From the NCBI GenBank assembly GCA_022605425.2, contig CM061250.1, positions 496,001 to 560,000 on the forward strand: a stretch of DNA of 64,000 nucleotides. The letters run 5' to 3'. The position numbers and the translations under genes were made by a program. A model generated the notes under the pieces. It was not told where the DNA came from. It saw only the letters and a program-made list of their open reading frames with translations, and did not search any database. Below are positions 30,931 to 41,125 of this stretch, piece by piece (within the stretch, counting starts at the first letter, position 1; every line of letters begins with the position of its first letter). The DNA is from Hamiltosporidium tvaerminnensis (taxonomy: Eukaryota; Microsporidia; Dubosqiidae).

Positions 30931-33729
30931 ATGATACATAAATACCAAATATCAATATTAAATATCCTATCGATATACTTTTTTTTATCAGGTCTTTTTA
31001 AAATGGTAACACCTCCTAATCTCTTTTCATCAGGCGAGCTTACCCAGAAAAAGTATGAAAAAACCATTTTTATAATTTTAGATGCACTCCGTATTGATGC
31101 AGTGCTTTCAACAACCAATTTATCACCTTACCATAACAAACTTAACTTTTTAAATTCCATAAAAAACAAGTACGTAGCAATGAGTATCAGTGGATTACCT
31201 ACCAGTACATCCGTTAGAATAGAAAGTATAGCTACGGGAATACCCTCCAATTTTCTTAAAGGAACTAACACATTCATACATGCACAATCCAATCATGATA
31301 GTCTTATTTACCAACTTATTAATTCTAATCGAACACATGCTTTTTTTGGAGATTCTACATGGAAAGATATTTTTCCAAATATCAATGATGTACATATTTT
31401 ACCGCCATATAACCATTCTCCAGATTTCACACCCGAAAAAAAAGTTATCGATTCTTTTCTCAATTCAATCAACAACTTTGATTTTATTATTGGACATTTC
31501 GTATTCTTAGATCATTACGGACATTTATTTGGCATCAAAGGGGCACAAATACCTTCATCAGAAGAATATAAATGGTTTTCTAACAGTTCACAGCAAAATG
31601 ACACAAATACGAATCCAAGTCAAAATAAAGACAATAACGAATCTACATCTAATTCACCAGATAATAATTATATTACAAGTATCCTTCTAGAATATGATAC
31701 ACTCATCAAAAATGTATATAATAAAATGACCAATGACACTCTTCTTGTCATATTAAGTGATCATGGTGTCAACGAAGACGGCAGCCATGGTTCATCTACA
31801 CCACAAGAGTTGGCATCTGTAGCTATTTTTATAAATAAAAACGAAGAACCAATAGATTTAAGAGAAGTAATAGATAATACGAATGAAAAGATATTTGCTA
31901 ATAAATCCAAGAGTAATTCTGACAATAAATCTGAGAATATTAAATCTGACGATTTTAAATCTAATAATATAAATTCCGACAATAAAACCGAGGATATAAA
32001 TTCTGACAATATTAAATCCAATAATACTGATAATACAAAAAATAATATTTTTAAAGAGCTGATTGATTTAAGACAAGAAAACCTAAAAAAATTATATCCG
32101 TTTGATACAGAATGGATAGGTTATACAGGTGATAAACTTATAAATATAATACATCAGAGTGATATACTTCCTACCGTTTGTACGCTAAGTGGTTTACCTG
32201 TTCCGTATCATTCATATGGAAGTCTTATATGTGAATTAGTTGGTTGTAAAAAAAACGTTTATGAAAATATCGTTAGACAAAAAATTAATGTATATAATAG
32301 TTTAAAGGGTGTTAATGACAAGAGTAAAGCAGAGAGTATAAAGGGTGTTAATGACAAGAGCAAAGTAAGGAGTATAAAGGGTGTTAATGATAACAGTATA
32401 GAAGAGGGTGTTAATAAGCTAACTGAGAAACAAAAGGGTGTTAGTAACAGTACTAATAAACAACACCCTCTTAATAACACACCATATAAACAACACCCCT
32501 TTAATAACAGTACATTATATGACTTAGATATAAAGGGTGTTAATATACTAAACTATATATTAACAGATATCCTTTATAATTACTATGCAGGCATCTCTTA
32601 TATAAAAATTAGTATATCATTTATACTGATAACACTAAGTATAATACTTCAATTACTAAGAGGTGTTAATAACTACCTTAATACTAAAGGGGTATTACTA
32701 TTAATAACAATAATAATGGTCAGTCATTCTGTACATTCATTTATCCACGAAGATATTTTTTATGGTTTTTTATTTCTAATTTTTAACTTTTGTTACAAAA
32801 ATATTTTAGTATTTTATATTTATTTACGAATAGGAAAATATCCACAACATTCTGATGATAGAATATGGATATTTAGATTAAGAAAATGGGAAAAAATTAA
32901 TTTTGAATCTATTTTTTATATTTTCTTATTTTTTATTGTAAATGAGTATTGTAAGAGTAAAGAGAGTAAAGAGAGTAAAGAGAGTAAAAAGAGTAAAAAG
33001 AGTAAAGAAATAAGTCAATGTGTTACTTTTTATAAGAAAATAACAAATAATAATATAACAGGTGACAGTTTAAGTAATTGTTATAATAAAGGGTGTTATT
33101 TACACAAAAATGGAATAAGGAATAAGACACTTAATAAGGTATTTGATATAGAATACGTTAACACACATAAAGAGTATTATAAAGGGGGTGTTAGTACATT
33201 TAATAAAGAGTATGATAAAGGGGGTGTTAGTACACTTAAGCCAGATACTAGTAAACAAGATATTAACACCCCTAATCTTAATACTAGAAAAGACTATTTT
33301 AAGACTCTTAATGACGAGTTTGATAAATATAATACTAAGACCTATAATCTTAATAGTTGTAATGACTCTTTTAACACCCATAATCTTAATAGTTGTAATG
33401 ACTCTTTTAACACCCCTAATCTTAGTACTGGCAAACAACTCACTAACACCCATAATCTTAGCACCAGTAAACAACTCACTAACACCCATAATCTTAGTAC
33501 TAGTAAACAACTCACTAACACCCTTTATTATATCGTGTGTGGTTTAAAGGGGGTGTTAAGTAATATAGATTTAATTTTAGCTATAATAAGAGGGGTGGGT
33601 GTTAAATGTATAGAAGATAAGACATTTAGAATATCCTATTATATAACAGGGGGTGTTAGTACATTACCAGGTATGATATTTAAACCTTTAGATTATATAT
33701 TTATGCGTTATATAATAACTAACGCTTAG
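30931..33729 (+). CDS. LAS21: GPI ethanolamine-phosphate transferase, GPI7/LAS21 (PIG-G)-like, with repeat insertions
   Basis: An ER membrane enzyme that adds ethanolamine phosphate to a mannose of the GPI anchor precursor. Residues 1-25 form a signal anchor. The alkaline-phosphatase-fold catalytic domain follows: TIFIILDALRID with metal-binding Asp51, GLPTSTSVRIE with candidate nucleophile Thr91/Thr93, FFGDSTW with Asp141, FLDHYGH with Asp194, His195 and His198, and SDHGVNEDGSHG near 275-286. Low-complexity Asn/Ser/Lys segments interrupt it near 212-245 and 320-372. From ~residue 455 GGGTGTTA-based repeats encode KGVNDKSK, NKQHPL and NTPNL peptides between membrane helices (~550-660). The frame stops at 33729, but further membrane segments continue in other frames to 34478. 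The MGMAIYFNGMNYSLTSV segment there resembles the PIG-G pattern more than PIG-O, hence the GPI7 assignment; the PIG-O (GPI13) type is the alternative. CCC precedes the ATG. Confidence 0.8.
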   Translation: MIHKYQISILNILSIYFFLSGLFKMVTPPNLFSSGELTQKKYEKTIFIILDALRIDAVLSTTNLSPYHNKLNFLNSIKNKYVAMSISGLPTSTSVRIESIATGIPSNFLKGTNTFIHAQSNHDSLIYQLINSNRTHAFFGDSTWKDIFPNINDVHILPPYNHSPDFTPEKKVIDSFLNSINNFDFIIGHFVFLDHYGHLFGIKGAQIPSSEEYKWFSNSSQQNDTNTNPSQNKDNNESTSNSPDNNYITSILLEYDTLIKNVYNKMTNDTLLVILSDHGVNEDGSHGSSTPQELASVAIFINKNEEPIDLREVIDNTNEKIFANKSKSNSDNKSENIKSDDFKSNNINSDNKTEDINSDNIKSNNTDNTKNNIFKELIDLRQENLKKLYPFDTEWIGYTGDKLINIIHQSDILPTVCTLSGLPVPYHSYGSLICELVGCKKNVYENIVRQKINVYNSLKGVNDKSKAESIKGVNDKSKVRSIKGVNDNSIEEGVNKLTEKQKGVSNSTNKQHPLNNTPYKQHPFNNSTLYDLDIKGVNILNYILTDILYNYYAGISYIKISISFILITLSIILQLLRGVNNYLNTKGVLLLITIIMVSHSVHSFIHEDIFYGFLFLIFNFCYKNILVFYIYLRIGKYPQHSDDRIWIFRLRKWEKINFESIFYIFLFFIVNEYCKSKESKESKESKKSKKSKEISQCVTFYKKITNNNITGDSLSNCYNKGCYLHKNGIRNKTLNKVFDIEYVNTHKEYYKGGVSTFNKEYDKGGVSTLKPDTSKQDINTPNLNTRKDYFKTLNDEFDKYNTKTYNLNSCNDSFNTHNLNSCNDSFNTPNLSTGKQLTNTHNLSTSKQLTNTHNLSTSKQLTNTLYYIVCGLKGVLSNIDLILAIIRGVGVKCIEDKTFRISYYITGGVSTLPGMIFKPLDYIFMRYIITNA

Positions 33730-34250
33730 TATTTCTTATGACCCTTTTACTTTCTATGTTTTAATGGGAATGGCAATATATTTTAATGGAATGAATTATA
33801 GTTTAACAAGTGTTAATTATAATGTAGTTTATTTGTTTAGTGATGAGGTTGAATGGATATTTGCTGTTATAATTTTTATTGTTTATTTTTTTTATTCTAA
33901 ATATTTGGTTTATAAGAAATACTTGTTAAGGTATAGAGATAGGTTGGAGGGGGGTGTTAATGATAAGAGTGAAGTGGTGTGGGGTGTTAGGGATAAGGAT
34001 ATGTTAGAGGGTGTTAGTGAAGAGTCTCATAAACAACAGGGTGTTAGTAAGGAGTATGATAAACAACAGGGTGTTAGTAAGGAGTATGATAAACAACAGG
34101 GTGTTAATAACGAGTATAATAAACAACAGGATGTTAATAAGGAGTATGATAAACAACAGGGTGTTAGTAAGATTACTAATGAACAACACCCCTTTAGTAA
34201 CAGTACTAATAAACAACACCCCTTTAGTAGCCAGTACGAATAATTTCTTT
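32300..34250 (+). repeat. GGGTGTTA / TAACACCC repeat field inside coding sequence
   Basis: The octamer GGGTGTTA and its complement recur dozens of times. At 32307-32414 it heads 36-bp units encoding KGVNDKSKAESI-type peptides. At 32455-32530 the complement gives NKQHPL and NNTPYKQHPF. At 33060-33560 both orientations alternate (GGVSTL versus NTPNL, NTHNL). At 34009-34188 it heads 30-bp units. It is in frame in every orientation because it lacks stops when phased this way. The spacing is irregular, so this is not a simple microsatellite. Confidence 0.95.
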
Positions 34251-34478
34251 AGTAACACGGAGGATATTTATAATACCTCTTATTATAAGAAAAATAATAA
34301 TAATTTACATTGGTTGGATTCTTATATGTTAATATCTACCTTTTCATTATTAGTTGTAATGATTGTTACTTATTGGGTTTATGGAACGATGATTTTTTAC
34401 TTCTTTTTTGCTGGAAGATGTTTTATATTTTGTTTCTATTTTTTAATAGAAAATGTATTGTATAGTATTTTAGTATGA
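33719..34478 (+). pseudogene. C-terminal membrane segments of the GPI transferase, out of frame
   Basis: Frame 2 is open from 33719 and reads LSISYDPFTFYVLMGMAIYF, then a second helix EWIFAVIIFIVYFFYSKYLV at about 33849-33908, then 10-residue GVSKEYDKQQ repeats, ending at a TAA at 34243. Frame 3 then carries LLVVMIVTYWVYGTMIFYFF and a last helix, ending at 34478. Membrane helices continuing in two other frames, each joined within or beside the repeats, show that the original gene extended to 34478. Either two frameshift mutations truncated the enzyme, or the assembly has indels in the repeats, or the frames are joined by recoding. The first two are more likely. Confidence 0.7.
34009..34188 (+). 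repeat. 30-bp tandem repeat, about six units
   Basis: Units begin near 34009, 34039, 34069, 34099, 34129 and 34159 with GGGTGTTAGTAAGGAGTATG-type sequence followed by ATAAACAACA, encoding GVSKEYDKQQ in frame 2. One unit has GATGTTA instead of GGTGTTA. Confidence 0.93.
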
Positions 34479-34490
34479 GAGTGTGTAAAT

Positions 34491-34740
34491 AAAGGAGTGT
34501 TAACTTACTTATAATTTTTATTACTTTACTAACACCCCTTTAAATAATATACCCATATATTAAAGGGGTGTTAACTTACTTATAATTTTTATTATTTTAC
34601 TAACACCCCTTTAAATAATATACCCATATATTAAAGGGGTGTTAACTTACTTATAATATTATTGATCTATTAATGTGTCCCTTTAAGGAATATACCAATA
34701 TATTAACGGGGTGTTATTCAACTATAATTTTTATTACTTT
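34491..34740. repeat. 71-bp tandem array with a 12-bp hairpin in the unit, about 3.5 units
   Basis: Units start at 34491, 34562, 34633 and 34704, exactly 71 bp apart. The second unit contains AAAGGGGTGTTA and, about 30 bases on, TAACACCCCTTT, a perfect 12-bp inverted repeat able to form a stem-loop; the first has one mismatch. The later units degrade, the third and fourth losing the right arm. The same octamer is used in the coding repeats just upstream. Confidence 0.95.
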
Positions 34741-35447
34741 TCAATCGGTTTAAAACAAAATAATTTAAGAATTTTTAATGAATAGTTTCGTTAAAGCTTA
34801 GATTCTAACTAAAGAGTAACCAAACAACCTAACAGTAAAATTTTTTATACTATAACTGGTGGGCTCGTAGAAATAAACTTAATTTTACAATCAATAAAAA
34901 AATAATATCGAACATTAATACTTATCATCTTAAAGTTTATTAACAATGCTATATTTCTTTTAATATTTTCTATAGAAATTTTATAGCATTACCTGATCTT
35001 TTAATCTTATATTTATTTTAGTATTTCATATCTAAATTTTAAATAGCTACTTAAAAATTTAATCACATTTTTTAATTAGAACATTCTTCTCTTCTATTCT
35101 GTTAAATTGGATTTTAGAAAGCTTTAACTCATTATTACATATATTTCTTTTCGGTAATAATCCATTTATATTACCTGCGCTGACTTTTTAGTTGGTATTT
35201 TTCATTTTGCTTTTCAAATACATGATACTGTATTAGTTAGATAACTCATTGTTTGTTTAACTTAGTTCTTACTTTTTGTTAAATCTTTTGAGTAAATCAG
35301 ATATAAAATTAATGAGACTATTCCATCAATAATTGTTTTATATGTTATTTTTGAGTAAATAAATAAATTGCAATGAGAAAAAGCAAGAAAAATATTTATA
35401 TTATCGTACAATTTTTTATTTAATTCTATGTATAAACTCTTCTAAAC
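34741..35447. other. Intergenic DNA with an LTR-like fragment
   Basis: At about 35060-35220 the sequence (AGAACATTCTTCTCTTCTAT, then an AAGCTTTAACT-type string) matches 40425-40540 in the right-hand direct repeat of the integrase element, so this is an extra, partial copy of that repeat. The rest is AT-rich. Confidence 0.6.
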
Positions 35448-36176
35448 TTTATTTAAAAGTATCTCATCTTGCTAAAATATTGGCAAGTTTTATATTTGTT
35501 TTCATGACATTAACGCAGTTCTAGGTTTAACATAAATGACTGCTACTCCAACACTCCATCGGTAACTCTTGCGATACCTACGTCCCAAAGCATTTCATCT
35601 ACCAGGTGTGTAGAACCTAAATAATAGGCAAGGCAGTTTCCGGAGTTGGTTAATGTCCGTTGCATGGAGTTTGATCGAAGGCCGAAGCCGCCTCTTCCTG
35701 GGCTCCCCAAGACTATGCAACATTTCCACCTACTCTACACTTTCTAAACCCAATAAACTTCTAGCTAAGATATATTTCAGAGATTTACATGGGGTCCACC
35801 TAGACATTGCAATGTCATACCAACAGGTATAACATGCTGATTAGTATTCCTTGTCTTTTTAAGGGTTTTATTTTATATTTCCCGGGTGCTATGTTTTCTA
35901 ATTTGAGTATGCAAGCCTAGGCTTCTATGCTTTTACATGGCAATTACCTACATGTTTAGCTGCGGTCTGCAATCTGGTTACATAAAAAACTACAAATAAA
36001 TTTGTAGAAAAAGTTTCTCCATTTCTTTGACCTCTCCTCCTCATAACAACTCCCGTGGAACAACCGAATATATAGTGTGGTTGTATTCCCACCAAAAATC
36101 CAAACAATGACTTCACACCAGTTTCACACACTCATTGCCAAGCAGAAAGTTTTTTATGTGGTTATCCTCCCTCCAC
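35448..36176. repeat. Dispersed repeat family, copy B (~729 bp)
   Basis: It is the same orientation and extent as copy A (18204-18930). It lies between two fragments related to the direct repeats of the integrase element, so it probably inserted into them and is younger. No target duplication is evident (left flank TCTTCTAAAC, right flank CTTGTATAT). Confidence 0.9.
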
Positions 36177-36239
36177 CTTGTATATATAAATAATTTGAAA
36201 TTTTAAAAAATATATTACTTTGAATCTAATTTAAGGAAA

Positions 36240-37523
36240 GTAATAAAAATATTTTTATTAATAAATTTTTGTTTTGGAATATAAAAATAATTTGTAACAA
36301 AATTTAACGAAAATATTTTTTTTTTGACTAGTAAAAGTTATTAGGAATTTTGTATTCTACTTTTGAATGGTATTATATATTGTATAAGATTTATGAACAA
36401 ATATTGAGAATAGTATTTTAAATCGAAATATTATATTATTATATTCTCTATAAGATTTATGAACAAATCATATGCGTCATATTCTAAATCGAAATATTAT
36501 ATTATTGTATTCTGTATAAGATTTATTAACAAATATTGAGAATGGTATTCTAAATCTTAATACTCTTCTTGGCGCCTTACATTTTTTTTATAACATTAAA
36601 CATTTTTAGACGAGTCTCAATCGCCATGACATTTTTCGATTATATACTAGAAAATATTAAATAAAAAAAGAAAGTGCAGGCTACTTCTGAAAAAAATGTT
36701 TATAGTTTTATTTAAACGGCTTTAAAATGATCTAAATTATTAAAATGAAGCCTGGCTGTAAATGAATCGTGAACGACCATGCTGTCTTTCCCTCCTTATT
36801 AATTGTTACCTAGGTGACAAATAGAAAAATTTTTAAAAAAAATATTTTATTGTGGTTTATAAATATACTCTTTACGCTAATTGCAACAAAATAAATGAAA
36901 AACTGAAGAAAACAACCAGATTTTGCATTAAAAAAAATTAACTCTAAAAAAAGAGTTATCTTCTTACATATTTATTTGTGCTCTAATTTTTAATTATTTT
37001 TATCTTTTATTTATATAACATTTTCTAGTATTTTTCAGATTTATTCTTGAATGTTTACATAATGGCACTTTTTAATTGTGCTTGAATCAGTTACTCATAA
37101 GATTTTAGAATATTTTCTAATCTGTGTAGTATTCTACAACATAAATTTGGGTTATATAATTCCCTTATAAAATTTAAAATAATTTTACTATAACTCCAAT
37201 GGCAGAAGAAAGGAAAACTTAGAATCGGAATATTAATTCAAAAAAATCTAACCTTAATCAAAACAACTTTTTGGTTACAGGAGTTCACAACCCCTTTTAT
37301 TCAAATTATAGAGCTTGCCTCTATCAAAGCTACCTTTTATCCGGCGCCTCGCGAGAGGTTACGATAATCTGCATGTTTTTCTTATATATTTTTAAAGGTT
37401 TAACTCATCACACTTTGTTTTTCAAATAAGTTATATTTTATTTATATCGCAAGTCGCTTATTTTTTTCAGATTTTAAGATATTTGAAACTCTTTCTCTGT
37501 TAAAAAACGGTTATAGATTAAAT
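36240..37523 (+). repeat. Left direct repeat (LTR-like) of the integrase element
   Basis: Collinear with 39690-40602 in the same orientation: shared blocks include TCTACTTTTGAATGG, ACATTTTTAGACGAGTCTCA, TGCAACAAAATAAATGAAA and CGCAAGTCGCTTATTTT. It is longer than the right copy because of a 66-bp tandem expansion (36383-36575) and about 300 bp of unrelated sequence at 37125-37424. The repeat ends AAAAAACGGTT...ATTAAAT at 37523. The left boundary is approximate. Confidence 0.85.
36383..36575. repeat. 66-bp tandem repeat, three units
   Basis: Units start at 36383, 36449 and 36515, each beginning TATAAGATTTAT and containing a TTATATTATT segment or its variant. The corresponding part of the right direct repeat (about 39825) has a single unit, so the triplication arose after the two repeats separated. 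Confidence 0.92.
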
Positions 37524-38077
37524 CTCACGGGTCGATAAGCCCCCCTCATCTCCAATAGAACCTTCGTTATTTCCTATACAATTTTTATGTTGCTAAAACC
37601 CTTTATTTTTTCATATAGCCTTTTAATTTCTATATCTTTATAACGCATTTATTCCCCTTATTCGTATAAACCTTCTTATTTTAGTTTCATTTCCAATATT
37701 TCTTATTCATCCTTTCTTAACATTTTTTTTGTTTAAACAATAGGATGTGTTAATTATGAATAAAATATCCAATAAACTTTATATTTTTCTTTTCAGTTCC
37801 TTTTATGATTCTTTCGGTTTTTTGCATTTGTTAGTATTTGTAAAGCAAAATTTCGTTGTAAAATTCGATACAGACACTCAACAACATAACACTGCTATAA
37901 ATTTATTTAATGCTTTCAGCTTATTTGTTTTTTTTTCTAAGATTCGGTTTATATATATATAAAAACATAATGTAACCAAAATGCCAAAGAATTTAAGTTG
38001 TAAAAATAGGCAAGAAAAATAAATTCTTACTGCATATTTAAAATCAATCAGTATCCAGCTAAGTATTCCAAAGAAAA

Positions 38078-39349
38078 AAAGAATTGTTGAAACACAAGCC
38101 AGAACATTTTACTTTTCTCGGAAATGGTATTTGTTATAAAAAACGCGATCATCTAATAAGAGCCGTTTTTGGATTTGTAACTGCCTTGATCAAACAAATT
38201 AAGCAAACAGTACATGCTGTTGCACACATCGGAGTAAATAAAATGATGGTTGGTTTTTACAAAAATACTATGGAATTCCCAAGGCATACATAAAAGAGTA
38301 TGTAAAAGACTGTGAACCATGTAGTCGATTCAATTCTCTAAAAACAATTAAGTCAATATATATAAATCATATTATTAAAAAATATGATCTTTTTATGATA
38401 GATTGTGTAGATCTCGAGAGATATGGTGATCAAAATGATCAATATAGCTGGATTCTTAATGTAATCGACACATACGCAAACATCTCTGATACTTTAAGCT
38501 GATTAATAAAACTTCGGAATTAGTAGGAGATTCATTAAAATTTTTATTTGACAACGTTGGCGCCCCAGTTGCAATACAATGTGATAGCCGCCTAGAGTTT
38601 AAAAATGCACTACTTGAAGCCTTTTTAACGGATCTTAACATCAAAATTATACATAGAAAATCACGCAACCTAAAGGAGCAAGGTCAAGTGAAACGTGTAA
38701 ATTAAACCAACAAAGATGGCTATCGAAGAAATTGCATGAAACAGGTAGAAGAAGGTGAATGGAACATTTTAATGATGTTGTTTATGTCTATATCAGAACA
38801 ATACACAGTGCAACAAACAAATCTCCATTTATGCTTTTCTTCGGACAATCAGGTTTTAACAATCAACTTTCTAGAAGCATAATAATTGAAGACGAAGCCA
38901 GTACGATAGAGTATGCTATTGATATAGATCCCGATATAGTTTTAGTTGAAGAAAATGCAGCGGATACGCAATGGATCTTAGAGATCGCCTTGGATGTACA
39001 TGAAGAATCTACTGAAATGGTAAACACTACAATAAACTAAAATAGCTAATGACTTCGGAAGGGATACTAATACTCGTCAGACTGTTGCTAAGCATTTTAG
39101 AAATCATAGAGAAAGAATTATAAGAAGCAATAATTCGAATAAACTCAAGAGAGATTTGTCTATTGGAGATCAAGTTTGGATAAAAAAAGACTTCGATCTG
39201 AATACTAAATTGAAAAGCGCACCTTTTGACTCTTTTTACGATAATTTGCTTTTTACAGTTTCCGCTATTTGATGCACAACATGATTGAAGTAAAAAACAA
39301 TGATGGTGACACAAGTAGCATTTTCAGAGGCGGAATAAAACGAGTTTAA
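38078..39349 (+). pseudogene. Gypsy-type integrase, broken
   Basis: Reads in shifting frames: an H2C2 zinc-binding region (VHAVAHIGVNKM then KDCEPCSRF), the catalytic core with the first Asp in FMIDCVDLERYGD, a second Asp region worn to CDSRLEF, and the place of the catalytic Glu, QGQVKRVN, where the family has QGQVERxN. The Glu is Lys and a stop follows directly. Then come the post-core YIRTIHSATNKSPFMLFFG, a GDQVWIKKDFDLN segment, and the end GGIKRV with TAA at 39347-39349. Frameshifts lie near 38280, 38490 and 38720, with several later stops. Integrase normally inserts the element's DNA into the host chromosome; this copy cannot. Confidence 0.85.
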
Positions 39350-39689
39350 TTTGGTTTACTTTGCAATTATTATAGGCCTTTTTTATTATTTAAGTATTAT
39401 CATTAAAGTTTTTATTTTTATTCTGGTAAAACTTGAAATATTTTTTTTGGCAAGAAATTCAAGTTAAACACTATATAAGCATTTTTTAAAGAGACCCCTA
39501 TTAAATATAGAAAAAGAATCACATCCTTTTTTTAAATATATGGTCCTTAGGTAAAATATATGGATATAACGGGGTTCTATAAATCATTAGAAAATAAAGG
39601 GGGCTATAAATATATTAAAAATAAAAGGTGGGGAGGTATTTGAAATAACGGGGCACAAAGGACATTAGGAGGCGGGGTTATCGGCTCGT

Positions 39690-40602
39690 AACATTTATTA
39701 ACACTATTCTTATTATTTTACAGTATAGAAATAATTTTTAAAAAAACTTACTGCGAATATTTTTTAACTATTAAAACTTGATTTTGAATTTTTTTTATTC
39801 TACTTTTGAATGGTATTATACATTGTAAAAGACTTATGAACAAATCATAAGAGTCATATTTTAAATCTTAATACTCTTTTTCGCGCCTTACACTTTTTAT
39901 AACATTAAACATTTTTAGACGAGTCTCAATCGCCATGACATTATTCGGTTATATATTAAAAAATATTAAATAAAAAACGAAAGTGCAAGCCACTTCTTTA
40001 AAAATGTTTAAAGTTATATTTAAAAGGCTTTAAAATGATCTTAAATTATTAAAATGAAGCCTGACTGTCAATGAATTATACAATCATGCTCTTTTTCCCT
40101 CATTATTAAATGTTATCTGGGTGAAAAATAAAAAAAAAAATTAAAAAAATATTTTATTGTGGTTTATAAATATACTCTTTACGCCAATTGCAACAAAATA
40201 AATGAAATACGGTAGAAAACAACCGAATTTTAGATTAATGAATAAATCCAAGTCGAAAATGAAGATTTTCTACTTATAGTATTTATGCTCGTATTTTTAA
40301 TTCTTTTCATCTTTTATTTATATAAGAATTTCTAGTATTTTTCAGATGTATTCTTAAATGTTTTTATATTGGCATTTTTTTATAGCGTTTGAATCAGTTA
40401 CTCATGAAATTTTAGAATATTTTCTAATCAGAACATTCTTCTCTTCTATTTTGTTACTTTTATATTTCTAGGAAGCTTTAACTAATTATTACAGATATTT
40501 CTTTTCAGTAATAACCTATTTATATCGCAAGTCGCTTATTTTCTGTAAATTTAAAATTTGTGAAACTCTTTCTTTGTTTAAAAAACGGTTTTATATTAAA
40601 TT
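39690..40602 (+). repeat. Right direct repeat (LTR-like) of the integrase element
   Basis: Matches 36240-37523 (see there), with one copy of the 66-bp unit and without the 300-bp replacement. It is immediately preceded by a purine-rich stretch AGGAGGCGGGG near 39668, which could be a polypurine tract. Divergence between the two repeats is considerable, so the insertion is old. Confidence 0.83.
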
Positions 40603-40884
40603 GTTTATTGGTTTATTTAATAATTTCTTTGAAATTTTATTAAGAATGTTTTAATTCATACTAAAATAGTACTTTAAAATATTATCAGACCATAGATTTT
40701 TTAATTTAACTTTTATTCGGAATACAATTAATAAATTCGAAAATGTTTATAAAACATATTTTTTTTTTAAAAATAATTTAAAGAAAATGGAAAAATAATA
40801 GAATTTTATTGAATTCTTGTTAGCGATACAATAAATCTTTAAAAACAAAAAATAATTCACCTATTATTTCAAATAGAAGAATCC

Positions 40885-41000
40885 CATTAAAGAACCGCAA
40901 TAAACATAAATGAAGAGTAGAATTTAGAAGAAGAAAATATGTTGGCATAAGCGGTAGAAGAAAAGACGTTAAAGTGTGAAAATAGTGGTATCTAAGAATT
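40885..41000 (+). mobile_element. LINE 3' tail fragment upstream of SmD1
   Basis: Reads ININEE*NLEEE and a worn VEEKTLK, matching the C-terminal tail of the LINE family (compare NINEE*DLEEE at 17700). Only about 100 bp remain, diverged and without the terminal AACCCAGAATTTT intact. It ends some 120 bp before the SmD1 start. Confidence 0.75.
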
Positions 41001-41125
41001 TTATAGAATTTTTTCCTTCAAATTTTTATTTGAATTTGAATTTTATAGAATTTTATTTCTTCAAATTTTTGCTTGAATTTTATAAAATTTTATTTGAATT
41101 TTTTAACCCTTCAAAACAAAAAATA

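Larger units (their letters stand above)
36240..40602 (+). mobile_element. Decayed integrase-bearing element, Ty3/Gypsy-like LTR retrotransposon or Ginger-like
   Basis: Two ~0.9-1.3 kb direct repeats flank a ~2.2 kb internal region whose only recognisable coding is a Gypsy-type integrase. No gag, protease, RT or RNase H is visible, so if it is a retrotransposon it is internally deleted. The internal region is bounded by an inverted repeat: GGTCGATAAGCCCCCCTC near 37530 against the complement of GAGGCGGGGTTATCGGCTCG near 39670. Inverted ends around an integrase alone are a feature of Ginger DNA transposons. I keep the LTR reading as more likely because the direct repeats abut the internal region. 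Confidence 0.65.

Noticed and set aside
33100-33510. 136-aa minus-strand frame and 119-aa plus-strand frame over the GPI gene
   Set aside because: The repeat lacks stops in several phases, so long shadow frames arise automatically.
34009-34740. Possible CRISPR array (regular repeats)
   Set aside because: Eukaryotic context, direct tandem units without unique spacers, no cas genes.
37747-37962. 71-aa frame between the left direct repeat and the integrase
   Set aside because: No resemblance to gag, protease or RT; low complexity.
40976-41125. N-terminal extension of SmD1
   Set aside because: Phe-rich, no similarity to Sm proteins, overlaps LINE-tail DNA; the inner ATG matches the family start exactly.
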